Source: Odiellus spinosus
Lineage: Eukaryota; Arthropoda; Arachnida; Opiliones; Phalangiidae
Direction of reading: 5' to 3'
DNA length: 64,000 nucleotides
Assembly: GCA_963920705.1 (NCBI GenBank)
Contig: OY987226.1
Location: 28,900,706-28,964,705 of the forward strand
Below the pieces are notes generated by a model, which saw nothing but the letters and a program-made list of their open reading frames with translations, was not told the DNA's origin and did no database searches. The position numbers were made by a program, and so were the translations under genes. Numbering within the stretch: the first letter of the stretch is position 1; each line of letters starts with the position of its first letter. This document shows, piece after piece, positions 30,905-41,294 of the stretch.

Positions 30905-31102
30905 ATTGAACCCTTGCGTGACGAGTCTAGCTTTGAGGAGTAATTGATTATCAGCTTGCGATTTCAGAGCATATACCCCACGACAACCCACTATCTTTGT
31001 ATTTATCGGTTTGATTACCGTTGTCATAACTTCCCGATCGTACAAAGTATTGACCTCCTCTTCCATAGCCTTTTTCCACCCTCTACTTTGTGCAGATGTC
31101 AT
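30905..31102 (-). pseudogene. Copia E RT, first part
   Basis: The start of the Copia RT domain (SRGWKKAMEEEVNTLYDREV, KIVGCRGVYALKSQ, ARLVTQGFNQ) ends at the F insertion. Confidence 0.8.
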
Positions 31103-31185
31103 CGCTTCTTGATGTCATCGCTTCTTGATAAGATGTGGGTATATGTATTTCGGTAATATGTGCTTCAAAGAATTCGTCCTCTTCT

Positions 31186-32103
31186 TCATTCTGTGTCTCG
31201 ATTCTTTACTTCAGCAAATGTTTCTTTCTGATTTTCTTCTTCATTTCGGGTCTCTTTATCCTTTACTACAACCAATGTTTCTTCCTGAGCGTCTTCATTT
31301 CGGGTCTCTATATTGTTTTGAATTTCTTGCGCTACTACCGTCAAGCCCGCATCCTCATCAAACGGTATTTTCTTTCCTTTAAAGTATCCCTTAATTTTCT
31401 TGATTGTTCGTAATCTCTTACCCTCAGGAGTACGATAGTATACATCGTATTGTCCCTTTGAATCCCCGGATTGTCTTTGTACGATTTCTTTTGTCCAACC
31501 GGCAGGTAACGCCTTGCTAGCTGTTGTTGTCTCGGTTTGATTTTCTTCTATTATCTGCTGCTCTCTATTGGCTAATTCCAATACCTCTGGGGTTGCCCAC
31601 TGAAAAGTCAAATAATTTTTGTCTTTTTCTGTTGTATCAAAGCCAACTTGAGATTCGTTTATCGATACATGTTTCGTTTCTAGAATTTGGCCTTTTTCAG
31701 GGATCCATATTCGTTGCGCATAACCGACTAATATCCCGAGATTAGCTCTTGGTTGGAATTCACTTCGTCTTTGACCTCGATGGATATATGCGTAAGCCTT
31801 GCTACGTATGATGCGTAGGTGCCGACTACTTGGTTTTCTTCCTGTCCAAATCCCGACTGGTACTTGATCATTTAACTTCGAATGTCGAAGACGATTTTTG
31901 ATATATGCTGATGTCATAACTAGTTCGGCCCATAATTCGTCAGGAAGTCTCACGTTGTTCATAAAAGTTCTAGTCATATCAATTATTGTACGGTTGATGC
32001 GTTCGGCAACGCCGTTCATCTGAGGTGAGTACACGTCTGTTGTTTCGTGCTTTATCCCATTTGATCGGCAGTACTCTTCAAACCGGCCTGAACAAAATTC
32101 CAT
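31186..32103 (-). pseudogene. Copia E integrase C-terminus with MBD-like module
   Basis: Integrase sequence (GIKHETTDVYSPQMNGVAER, WTGRKPSSRHLRIIRSKAYA, NLGILVGYA, LETKHVSINE) is followed by a linker and a strong MBD-like segment on the minus strand at about 31360-31509: LPAGWTKEIVQRQSGDSKGQ, then YDVYYRTPEGKRLRTI and KIKGYF. The order GW…R.SG…G..DVYY.TP.GK..R matches the MBD core of MeCP2 and MBD1/2. The module would act in the nucleus next to integrase; target choice is an inference. The element is broken. Confidence 0.82.
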
Positions 32104-32232
32104 TCTTGGGTTGAACTATTCGTATAACTATTCGTATAGCATACTGACGCAAAATATGCGCTGCTAAGTGACTTTTGTCTTTCTGTTCTTGGACCTCGAT
32201 AATGGATTCTTCCCCTTCGCTGTGTAATCGCT

Positions 32233-32957
32233 CCTCTACATTCAAAACTTTTGTGGCCTCTTTTACCGCAATTGTAACATCCTATATAGTTCCTTAAGGT
32301 TTGCCTGATGTGGTGGATTACTCTGGTTTCGTGATCGTGGGTCCGGATATTTATTTATCTGTTTATCGACATTCTCGTGTTTCTGCACTTGCATCGTAAA
32401 TCGTGTTTCTGCACTTGCATCGTAAACGCTTTTGTGTCTGCACGCCCTTCGTCTCGAATTTCCTGTCTTCCGTACTCAGCCATGAGCTTCTCCTTGATAT
32501 TTTTTGCCGTTAATTCCGTGTCGTCCGATTGATAAATAACTTGTACTAGATAATCATAGTTTTCCGGTAACGAACTTATTAGTTGAAAAGCGTAATCCTT
32601 ATCTGATATAGTTATTCCTGCATCTGTTAATTCTTGCTTAGCGTTCTCCAGTCTACTAATATATGTCGTCATTGACTCCCCTTCTTGAAATGACATTGTA
32701 TAATATGTTTTGCGCAACGTGCCCACTCTTGCTCGTGATGTGGGAGCATAAATCCCTTTTATTTTTGTCCATATAGCTTGAGGGTCCGTATCATTCTTGA
32801 TTAAATATCTTATTTGATCACTTACTGATATGCCCAAAGTGGCATAGGCTCGTCCTTTTCGATCATTATATACGCTTGTCGCAGTTACATCAGTTGCATT
32901 TGGAGCAGTTTCTGTTCCAGTTACAATGCCCCATGCATTTTGTCCTCGTAAAATCAT
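32233..32957 (-). pseudogene. Copia E gag and nucleocapsid knuckle
   Basis: This is Copia Gag of UBN2 type: AYATLGISVSDQIRYLI, DPQAIWTKIKGIYAPTSRAR, SFQEGESMTTYISRLENAKQ, AFQLISSLPENYDYLV, LMAEYGRQEIRDEGR. A knuckle CYNCGKRGHKSFEC follows near 32245-32285. It is partly out of frame. Confidence 0.8.
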
Positions 32958-33159
32958 CTCAGCATCCTCGTACGCCCACGTTGGTTAATTATTATTATTT
33001 AACTTCGTTATATTTCCCGCCGAGAAAATAAATCCACCTCCGGACGCCATATTGGTTTTCCGCACTAAGCCTTGTCCTGTTATAACGTGTTGAGTTAAGT
33101 GGCTAAACGTTTAGTTTAGTGAATGGTCTGTGAATGTAACCACGCTCTCTGCTACCACT

Positions 33160-33364
33160 TGATGCATTATTTAAATAATATTCCAGTTTATAACAGGTTA
33201 AATCATATTTATTAAAAGGTTAAGTTAATTCAAAACGAGAGACGACATACTTTCATCGCCAACTAACATCAGAGTGATGTAGAGCAAAATCTTGAGGGGA
33301 CTTGCCAAAAATAAAAAACGTCTAATAATAATGTTAAAGCCTATTTTCGCCTATTTTATCTTTC
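33160..33364 (-). repeat. 5' LTR of Copia E (shortened)
   Basis: It is homologous to 19186-19445 but lacks about 50 bp internally and its outermost bases. The minus-strand sequence after it (GTGGTAGCAGAGAGCGTGG) is a Copia-type primer site. Confidence 0.82.
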
Positions 33365-33494
33365 CAAGACCTATTAAGACTAACTTTTTTTGGTAAGGGT
33401 TCACAGCTGATGGGGCTGCACAGTGCACACACCCCCGAACGAAAAAAATGAAAGACGGCGGCGCGAAAAAACGAAAAAAACAAGTGCAAAAACT
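33364..33494 (+). repeat. 130-bp direct repeat flanking Copia E, right copy
   Basis: It begins CCAAGACCTATTAAGAC and ends GTGCAAAAAC, then continues into TAATCGGCAATGG. It matches 19056-19185 with a few differences and includes the right end of a CCCTTAC-type MITE. Confidence 0.8.
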
Positions 33495-33660
33495 AATCGG
33501 CAATGGCCCTAATGGCAACTAAACAACGGCGCGAAAAAAAAAAAAAATGACAATAACGGGCGCAAAAAAAAAAAAAAAAAAAAAATATCCATTTGTAACT
33601 GGTGGGTTTTTAACAGGGAATAAGCAAACTGGTTTCACTTCTTAAAGTATTTTAATGGGA
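33495..33660. other. Poly-A-rich low-complexity DNA
   Basis: Long A runs are separated by GGCGCG and GGGCGC motifs. No gene is seen. Confidence 0.6.
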
Positions 33661-33977
33661 TCATATAAAATAATCTAAACAAATAACATTATAAATAATT
33701 CCAGGTTAAACATGATATCCTGAGTTCGTTCTCCCACCAATTGACCTCCCTAGGTTTGTAGCTTTCCTTTTTATGAATGATCTCCCTGGAAGTCACGTGA
33801 CACTCTAGGTATGATAATGATGATCCCACATGACACAAGGCGCCGTTTGCGCCCTCTACAGGAGGTTTCTTCAGGTGTTGAAAGCATGATCGATTCCCAT
33901 TTAATAGCATGCAGTTCATGAACCTAGGTAAGCTTTTGGTCTTTCATTAAAGGTATAAAAGGGTCCCCATTAAAATA
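33661..33977 (-). repeat. LTR fragment related to the Gypsy D LTR
   Basis: Read on the minus strand, ATGGGGACCCTTTTATACC, ACCTAGGTTCATGAACTGC and CACGTGACTTCC follow the same order as in the D LTR at 40903-41294, with clear divergence. It is a solo or truncated LTR of a D relative. Confidence 0.65.
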
Positions 33978-34440
33978 TATTATTTTACTCAAAAACCAGT
34001 GTTAAAATGAAGTATGCGAGACGCTAATAAGGTTGCAAGGTTGCAATTGCGAGACTTGATAAGAGAGAGAAATTACAGATTTTGGAAGCGTGTTATTCAT
34101 TATTACTATCTGTTCCTATTATTTTCTTGATCAGCTTTAGATCTTCGCTCGCAGCCAGTTCCAAGAGAGGTACCTGAAGATCTTGAACTACATAGAGATA
34201 TACTCGTGCATAGTTACTTTTGATAGAGGTGTCAAAACAATAAAAATAAACTATGTTTTAACATTAATAATAACTTAAATTAAAGTAACTGCTGTGAACC
34301 AAAAATTCGTACAGAACTGAGTTAGCTAGAGATTGAGAGAGAGAGTTCACCTACATGATGACTTCATCGGTCACATGATAGTATAAGTGAGGCTCCATCT
34401 AGTGGAGGTGATCTTTGACCCTTATTTATGTTTGTTTATG
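33978..34440. other. Unassigned DNA, possibly another LTR remnant
   Basis: There is no coding frame. A minus-strand motif CACCTCCACTAGATGGAGCC resembles CTCC…GGAGGGCGC motifs in nearby LTRs, so it may be LTR-derived. It lies between the H protease and the D-like LTR. Confidence 0.35.
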
Positions 34441-35936
34441 TCAAAGTTCATGGCTATGTTTTTCAACTTTTGTGTTGGAGTTTCGTTTCTTGAGCTGTAC
34501 CTGTCCGGCTCCAAATAGCCTTTTATCAGATGGAAGTAGCGCAATATTGTGTAGTGTACTCTCGCATAAGCTTAACGGGATTTCACTAACGTTGGCTCCT
34601 GTATCAACTTTGAATTTAACTGGAATATTACCGATGTTGACTGCTACGATCCATTTGGCTTCACGTGAGTTGGTTATTTTGTGAAGAGATGTCTGTTGTT
34701 TCTCTATTTCGTTATTGGTTTCTAGCTCATGAGATACAGTTCCCAGGAAAACATCTTCGATCTCCACCTGATGAAGTTTTTTGTTGAAACACAGTTTTGA
34801 ATAGTGACCACTTTTATTACATCCATAGCACTTGGTAATTTTGGCGGGACACTTTTGTCTCGTGAATGTTGATATTGGGCTCTTTCTTCGTATTTCCTTG
34901 AAATTTGGCTGTCATTGATTTTTGACCAAAATTATTATTACCGTTTGTCTGATATGGTTTTCGTTGAGTATTGAATTTCTGATGACTTCGGCTTTGAATA
35001 TGTTCGACATTCTTTATATTTGCTGTGGCGTTTAAATCTTTTTGCTCACGCTGTCTGTCTTCTAGGCTTCGTACCTTGCTCGAGTGTCAACTTGTCATCG
35101 TCTTGTAATCGTTCTGAAAGAGCTTTATTGCTTATTCCTACTACGATGCGATCTCTGATCAGTTCATCTCTTAAAGTCCCATAATTGCAGTGTTCTGCCA
35201 ACGAGTAGACAGATGTTATAAATTCGTCCGCTGTCTCACCCTCTCTTTGATATCTTGTGTTGAATTTCGCTCGATCATATATAACGTTACGGCGAATGAT
35301 GAAGTGGCTTTCGAATTTCGCTAGAACAGTTGGAAACATTTTTTCTTCTGCACCCGTTAGACCAAATGAAGTGAAGATATCGTCGGCCTTATCACCCATT
35401 AGATATATAAGTGCATTGACTTGATCTTCCTCGTTCTTTGAACTTAGTTCTGATGCTCTACAGAGACGCTCGAATCGTCTCTTCCATGTAGACCATTCGC
35501 TAGGATTTGCGAAATTGAAAGGTTCTGGAGGTGTTACTTGAAATGCTGTTGATTGTAGTGGGGCATTTGCCATTCTTATTTACTTTATAAGTAGTTTGAT
35601 TGTTGTTCGACACCCCGCGATACTTTGATAATCACTAGAGTCTAAGCCTTAGTCATAACGTTGTCTTCAGTAGACTACGCGAATATAACGCGAATATATC
35701 ACCACCGGATTTGTTTTTTACCGTTGGCTTGATTCGACTTCTTTTGACACCATGTTGTGTTTCTACTCCTATTAGAAATACACAGTTGTTTAATAATAAA
35801 ACAGTTCTAACGTTTATTGCACTTGTTACTAATCAACGCATCGTAAATAATCGTTCATCACCCGAAGCAGACTACCACCTGGCTAGTATTTATACAGGTT
35901 AAAACAGAGACATCAGTTCAGTTCTATAACAACACA
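34441..35936 (-). mobile_element. Gypsy fragment H (Mag-like, 5' part only)
   Basis: On the minus strand a 184-bp LTR (35753-35936, TGTGTTGTTATAGAACTG to AACACAACA) is followed by a primer site TGGTGTCAAAAGAAGTCG, Gag (35046-35573: WSTWKRRFERLCRASEL, YDRAKFNTRYQREGETADEF) and a protease with VKFKVDTGANVSEIPL near 34620-34660. Gag strongly resembles that of G. RT, RNase H, integrase and the 3' LTR are absent. It is an old broken fragment. Confidence 0.82.
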
Positions 35937-36040
35937 GTGGCGCCCTCCATAGGAGGTTTCCTCAAGGGTTGAAATTATGATAAAGTCCCATTTGACAGCA
36001 TGCAGTTCATGAACCTAGGTAAGCTTTTGGTCTTTCATTA
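35937..36040 (-). repeat. Second D-like LTR fragment
   Basis: It shares with 33861-33965 the run CATGCAGTTCATGAACC and AAGCTTTTGGTCTTTCATTA in the same order, at roughly 85% similarity. It abuts the truncated start of element D. Confidence 0.6.
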
Positions 36041-36974
36041 GGTAGAACCGCTACCTATGCCAAAATTAGGGCTCGTTATTATCATCCCCAATTGTACATC
36101 CTGGTAAAGAAATATGTTAAGGAATGCGAAGTTTCTCAACGATATAAGAGTAGAAATACAAAGCGTCCAGGTCGTATGATCCCCTCGTATAAAATACACC
36201 CAGGAGATTTAGTGGGAATAGATATTACGGGTCCATTACCCTGTACTAAAAATCAGAATCGATTCCTGGTAGTAATGGTCGATTATTTTATTAAACATGT
36301 TGAAGTTTTCCCCGTCAGAAGCATTACAGCTCCAATATTGTGTAAAGTGTTGCTCCAATATATATCTAGGCATGGTACTATGGCTGCCATTTTATCAGAC
36401 AATGGGACCCAATTTATATCTAACCTTTGGAAACAATTATGTCATAAGTTGAAGATTAAAGTAAAATTTACTTCTCCTTATCATCCCCAGGCCAATATGG
36501 GTGAAATCATGAGTGTATGTACAGGAAATGTACATACAAAATGTTATGAACATTTACCTTTGATTCAGTTAGCTATTAATAGTACAGTACACGCATCTAC
36601 TGGTTATTCCCCTTTTTATCTCCATCACGGTTATGAACCCACGTTACCCTGGGATGAAAGAAGTTTTGAGGGAGTACCAATTAATGTAGAAACTGTTTTA
36701 AAGTATGAAAAAGGACCTATATATGACTGGCAAATAGCTATAGATTTCGCACAGGGAATAAATTAACTAGCTAGCATGAAACAGAAGTATTTTTATGATA
36801 GAAATTATACCAGCGGAGAACTTGAAGTGGGTCGGTTAGTATGGAAGTTGGGTCATAGATTGTCAAATGCTGCTGCCAAGTTTTCTGCTAAGTTTGCACC
36901 TCGTTGGGAAGGGCCTTATCGTATTGTTGAAAAGATTTCCCCTGTGAGTTATGTAATTATGGAGATGAGTACTG
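36041..36974 (+). pseudogene. Gypsy D integrase
   Basis: The C-terminal half of the HHCC finger is followed by the core with GIDITGPLP, MVDYFIKHVEVFPVRS, ILSDNGTQF and HPQANMGEIMSV, then LAINSTVHASTGYSPFY and the C-terminal barrel-like KFAPRWEGPYRIVEKISPVS. Similarity to C (YHHGYEPTLPWDER-like motifs) is very high. It is broken. Confidence 0.82.
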
Positions 36975-38255
36975 TAGAGGACTGCAAACCCTTACCAAAA
37001 AAAGTTAGTCTTAAGAGGTCTTTGGGAAGTCTTTCGGGTGTCTTATGCAGTCTTAAGAGGTCTTTGGGAAGTCTTTCGGGTGTCTTATGTAGTCTTAAGA
37101 GGTCTTTGGGAAGTCTTCCATTATGTAGAGAAGTCCTGGGGAAGTCTTAAAGACTTCCCCAAGACTTTTGTAGTGTTCTTGAAGACCTCTTCAGATCAGA
37201 CTTTTTTTCCGTAAGGGAAGGCTTTGGGAGAACTGCACTCCCTCAGAAAGCCAAGGGATTCCCTCATTTTTGGTTGGAGTTGGGTTAAATAAAAAAATTG
37301 GCTTTGGGTGGCTTTGGGAATATTGTCTCTGAAATGAGTCGGGAGGGAGGGGGAATTTTATTATATTTATTTCTGGAGTTGGGTGCGATTGGGTTAATGC
37401 TGGATTTAGTTGGAGTTTTGTTGGCGTTGGAATTTATAATTTCAAAATGGAGTTGGTGGCATTGGAAGCGAGCTTTTGGGTCCCGATTCCAGGGCTAGTG
37501 GGGCCCTCTATTAGTCTATATAAAAAAATAAAAAAAAAAAACATAGCTTCAATTAATGCATTTGGAAACCAAAACTAAAACATAACTTTCGAAGCTCGTG
37601 GGTCACTGGATATTTGGAACTTTGGATTGTTATTCTTGGAGAGTCTACAGAGTACAGACGTAAAACTTTTGGGTTCTAGTAAATATAATGGCCAGTAAAA
37701 CTACTAATTCATTTAGTATGTTAATGCGAAATAGCAATATTCTGAGTCGGGAAGTGTTAAATCCGCATGTTTTCCAAATTCAATATCAAAGAAAGTAGAT
37801 GACGTAGTATGTACTTTTAAACAATGTAGTAACTTTGTAGTTGGAATTCGATAGGGAGGTGTTGTGGGAAACCTTTTTAGAAACGGAATTTGAAATAGGT
37901 TAAGTTTATTTACACGAACTGCATGCTGGCTTCCGAATTTCGTATATTTGAATTCATATAATTGCTATAGAAATTAGAATTTGGAGTTCAAAGGGGTTGG
38001 CTTTGGCAGGAAGTGGAAAACGTGTGAAACTAATAATTAGCTTTGGCAGGGATTGGGAATCGTGTGAAACTTATCAATTGGCTTTGGAAGGGAGTGGGAA
38101 TCGGGTGAAACTTATTTATTGTTTTTTTTTTTTTTTTTTTTTTCATAGTATGGAGTTGGGTGGCTTTGTAAAGATTGGCAGTCGCGTTTGTAAAACATTT
38201 ACCGTTGGAGTTGGCCGGCATTGGCATTGAGTTTTTTTCATTTTGCAGCCCTCTA
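36975..38255. mobile_element. 1281-bp hAT-like non-autonomous element in Gypsy D
   Basis: The ends are TAGAGGACTGCAAA and the complement of TAGAGGGCTGCAAA. Perfect 8-bp target duplicates GAGTACTG lie at 36967-36974 and 38256-38263. The interior has recurring TTGGCTTTGG/GGGAGTGGGAATCG motifs in loose tandem copies (37990-38115) and poly-T/A tracts, but no transposase. The termini and 8-bp duplication suggest hAT. A smaller MITE (36989-37217) is nested just inside the left end. Confidence 0.85.
36989..37217. mobile_element. CCCTTAC-type MITE, copy 2 (229 bp)
   Basis: The ends are CCCTTACCAAAAAAAGTTAG and the complement of CCCTTACGGAAAAAAAGTC, with AA on both flanks. Internally, about 55-bp units (CTTAAGAGGTCTTTGGGAAG) occur three times, so this copy has expanded relative to 18913-19091. 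Confidence 0.75.
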
Positions 38256-38263
38256 GAGTACTG

Positions 38264-39015
38264 GAGCCCTTGCTGGCACCTGGAACATTAATCAATTAAA
38301 ATTATATGTGTACGGCATCCCTAGACACACAGGAAGTCTTAGAACCTCAGATTAACCCAACCGTTGTAATAGAACCAGTTGTAGAGGAACCTCCCGTCGA
38401 CCCTGATCAAACTTTTTTGATGTTTTCTGCAGCGAGAATTGCTCCCACTGATATCGACGATGATTCAGAATTATTAGTTATTGTAGTACAGGATAATACA
38501 GTACCGGATTCCGTAGAACAAATAGAATCTTCCTCGTCTTTAGTCCCATATTTTAACCCATTATATACCAGTTTAGATACTTCAAATGTAACCGATTCAG
38601 ATGAGTCTTTGAATGACAGAAATATAAATGATCAAATGGGTAGCTCTATAGTTATCGAGGAACCTTCTAGTGGAAGTGAGAATGAGGAACCTCCTCGTTA
38701 TTATTTAAGGTCAATTGTCAGATTTTCTAATCCCCTTATAGAAGAGATACCGTTTGTTTTAAACCCAGTAGTTGATCTACAACCCCTTGTTGTTAATACT
38801 GACCCTGTTGTAGCTACAGGTCTTGGAGAAATGGATAATCCATTGTTAAATCCTTTTTCTTATGGTTGGCATAGGGAAGTGGTATTCCGTAGATCCCAAG
38901 TTTCGCGTCTTGGAGACGTCCATTATTATTTAACCCGGGCCCTAATGTTAGAAAATTACATTCATTTCCTGATATTGAAGATTATCTCTTATTACATGCA
39001 GTTCCCCATGTAATA
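38264..39015 (+). pseudogene. Gypsy D Pol C-terminus with MBD-like remnant
   Basis: It begins with LAGTWNINQLKLY-type integrase tail sequence, as in C. An acidic linker, a YYLRSIVR motif (compare RYMLRSRVV in C) and an MBD-like segment at about 38849-39000 (YGWHREVVFRR, LGDVHYY) follow. The MBD-like end is degraded. Confidence 0.7.
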
Positions 39016-39183
39016 AGATTCTAAATAGGTCTAACTTTTCAATGAAAGCTATACCTATTGCTTATCCCTAATATGAATCTGTACGCCATTCGTAATTTTA
39101 TTGTTGTCCATATATTTTTATAGATGCACTTATCTAGAGGGTCTTATTGAGGAGGCCTGCCTCCTTCTAGGAGTCGTACAACG

Positions 39184-40668
39184 TTGCATTCTAACATTGA
39201 TAAGGAACAAACGTCATTCGATGCACTTAAGAGAATTGAAATATTAGAAACAAAACTACCAAGTACCCCTTCATCGAGTGAAACCCATTTGAAGGAAGAA
39301 TCTTCAGTAGCTCTTAATTCAGCAAAGAGTCTTCCCGGTCAAAACCCATCGAAAGATGAACCTTCATTACCGCTTAATTCAGAAGAAAGTAGTTCAAGTC
39401 AATCTCAACTGACGGAGGACTCTTCATTACCGCTCAATTTGGTAGAAGAAAGCATTTCAAGTCAAACTCAAATGAAGGAAGAATCTTTAGTAGCGCTTAA
39501 TTCAACAGAGAATCTTTCAAGTCAAACCCCATTGAAAGATGCACCTTCATTATCGCTCAATTCCGAAGAAAAAAAGTATTTAGTCATCAACAGTCGAATG
39601 ACCACGAAACTTTATTGTCAGTAGGAGTCTGTAAGGAACTTAGTCGCGATTCTGGAAAAGAAGAGGTCAGTTCCATTTGCTCCCAAACCGTTCTGTCCCC
39701 TTCAGATGGAAGTGTTTCACAGGATATTATTGATTATGCTCGCCCTTAGCCTAAAAACGTTTCGCCCACTCATTCTTTATCAGTGCAGGATAACCCTATC
39801 CTTTAAGTGGATATTTTGTTTCCGTTTGGCCCATTTTCCCATGAAAATAAAGTAACGATACTCTTTCATAAATATGTTGAAACACATCCCCACTTATTCC
39901 CCGGCAGCTTTGAAGGATGTGTTGTTCACGTGGGAGCTAAACTGGACGATTTAACTTCATCTCATCTTCTTCAGTATGGCAAGACCCCTGGGTGTTTATA
40001 TGGTTGTAGGAATTTCCCCAATGTTCGCTCGAGCCTTTTGTAGTCGGGATATGGGTCCCTTAGTCAGAGAAAGTTTGGGGTAGGCTGGAGTTCGGGAAAT
40101 TGGAAATATTGGCCTCGATTATACTAAGACCTTACTAGCCTCGTGTTCCAAAATCCAGCAGGAAGTGGCTTTCCGAAAACAACTAGTAATAGCCGAGGAA
40201 CGGGGACAACCTGTGTTTGTCCACTGTAGGCAAGCGTTTAATGAGTGTATAACAATCCTTCAACACGAATTGCCTAGTAACCACCCTATTATTATTCTTA
40301 CTTTTATGGGCAATATATTCCATGCCCATCAATTTTTGAGTTCCTTTTCAAGGGTTTCTTTTGATTTCAGTCCCCTGTTAGCCAGGTTTAACACTGTTGC
40401 CACCAGAGTAGCCCTACGACAAATCCCCATTAATCGTATCTTGGTAGAATCTAATGCCCCGATGATGAAACCCATTGGTCTTCCATTACCTGAAAATACT
40501 CCTAATACCTCGGGGGTAATTCACCCTTTACTCCACCTTATGGCTGAGATCCGTAAGGAGTCGGTATCCCAATTTGCTTACCATATTCGCGATAATACCT
40601 ATAGGGTTATTGGAGTCTCTTTAATTACATTTTTTGTTGGACTTTTTTTTTTTTTTGTCTTTCTCTAA
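39184..40668 (+). pseudogene. Gypsy D ORF3 region: Ser/Glu repeats and TatD-like domain
   Basis: The first part (39184-39624) is a run of imperfect repeats of about 22-24 residues rich in Ser, Glu and Leu-Asn (SSQTQMKEESLVALNSTEN). The second part (39807-40668) has a CVVHVGAKLDDL strand, AFRKQLVIAEERGQPVFVHC, a NRILVESNAPMMKPIG segment and a C-terminal SQFAYHIRDNTYRVIG helix. This order matches TatD-family DNases and is more typical than in C. It occupies the same slot after pol as C's ORF3. Enzymatic activity is unproven and the region is broken. Confidence 0.68.
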
Positions 40669-40902
40669 TCTTGCGGTTTGTTTCATTTTTTTTACTGCTC
40701 GGTGTGAGGTTACTTTTGCTTTGATAATCGGGCTACTTTCGTTCCCACTACCACGCTTTAATTATTTTTTCATGATGTTGTGTTTTCCTTGATTTTTGTA
40801 ATTGTGTTTTCTCTCATATTAAACCCCTGATAACCTTCCTTGTTGTTTTTTTTTCTTTCCCTTTCCTGTGATCTTCCATTATTTGTGGCGGGGGGGGGGT
40901 AT
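40669..40902 (+). other. Gypsy D 3' untranslated region
   Basis: It is T-rich and ends in a G run (near 40888-40899) right before the LTR, a likely polypurine-type primer. Confidence 0.6.
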
Positions 40903-41294
40903 TGTTATGGGGACCCTTTTTATAACCTTTATAATCAAAGATCCAAAGCTTACTTAGGTTCATGACCTGCATGCTATGAAATGGCCGGGTTCATTCATGG
41001 TATCAACCCTTGACTAAACCACCTAATGAGGGCGTTGCAGAGGGATCACATGGCCATAATAGATATCATGTGACACCCAATGGTAGCCTCTATATATTAC
41101 AAGGATGAACTTTCACGAAGGGGAATTCTAGCGGACGATCCAGAGAGGAACTCAGGATCACTTGTTGACCATTATATTAAATACTTTAACTTAGATTTGT
41201 AACGTACCCATCGTAATTACTTTATAGATTATTAAACCAGTTTATAATATATTATAGAGATAGTTATTTCCTTGACTGATACCCGCTAGTTACA
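40903..41294 (+). repeat. 3' LTR of Gypsy D
   Basis: It runs from TGTTATGGGGACCC to GCTAGTTACA, about 392 bp. The portion from 41153 on is also present, inverted, at the extreme right end of the window (to 64000). Confidence 0.75.

Larger units (their letters stand above)
19186..33364 (-). mobile_element. Copia element E (minus strand), interrupted by F
   Basis: This Ty1/Copia element has LTRs at 33160-33364 (5' in its own orientation, shortened) and 19186-19445 (3'). The internal order on the minus strand is gag, nucleocapsid knuckle, integrase, MBD-like module, RT and RNase H. Element F is inserted in RT. LTRs differ by roughly 3% plus a deletion of about 50 bp, so E is older than B, C and G. 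The coding region is broken in several places. Instead of a short target duplication, a 130-bp direct repeat flanks it. Confidence 0.88.
36041..41294 (+). mobile_element. Gypsy element D, 5'-truncated
   Basis: This Ty3/Gypsy element is related to C. It begins within the integrase zinc finger, keeps the rest of pol with a remnant MBD-like segment, a Ser/Glu-rich region, a TatD-like ORF3 region and the 3' LTR. A 1281-bp hAT-like element sits near the integrase C-terminus. The coding region is broken in several places. Its LTR overlaps the outer part of the giant inverted repeat. Confidence 0.85.
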
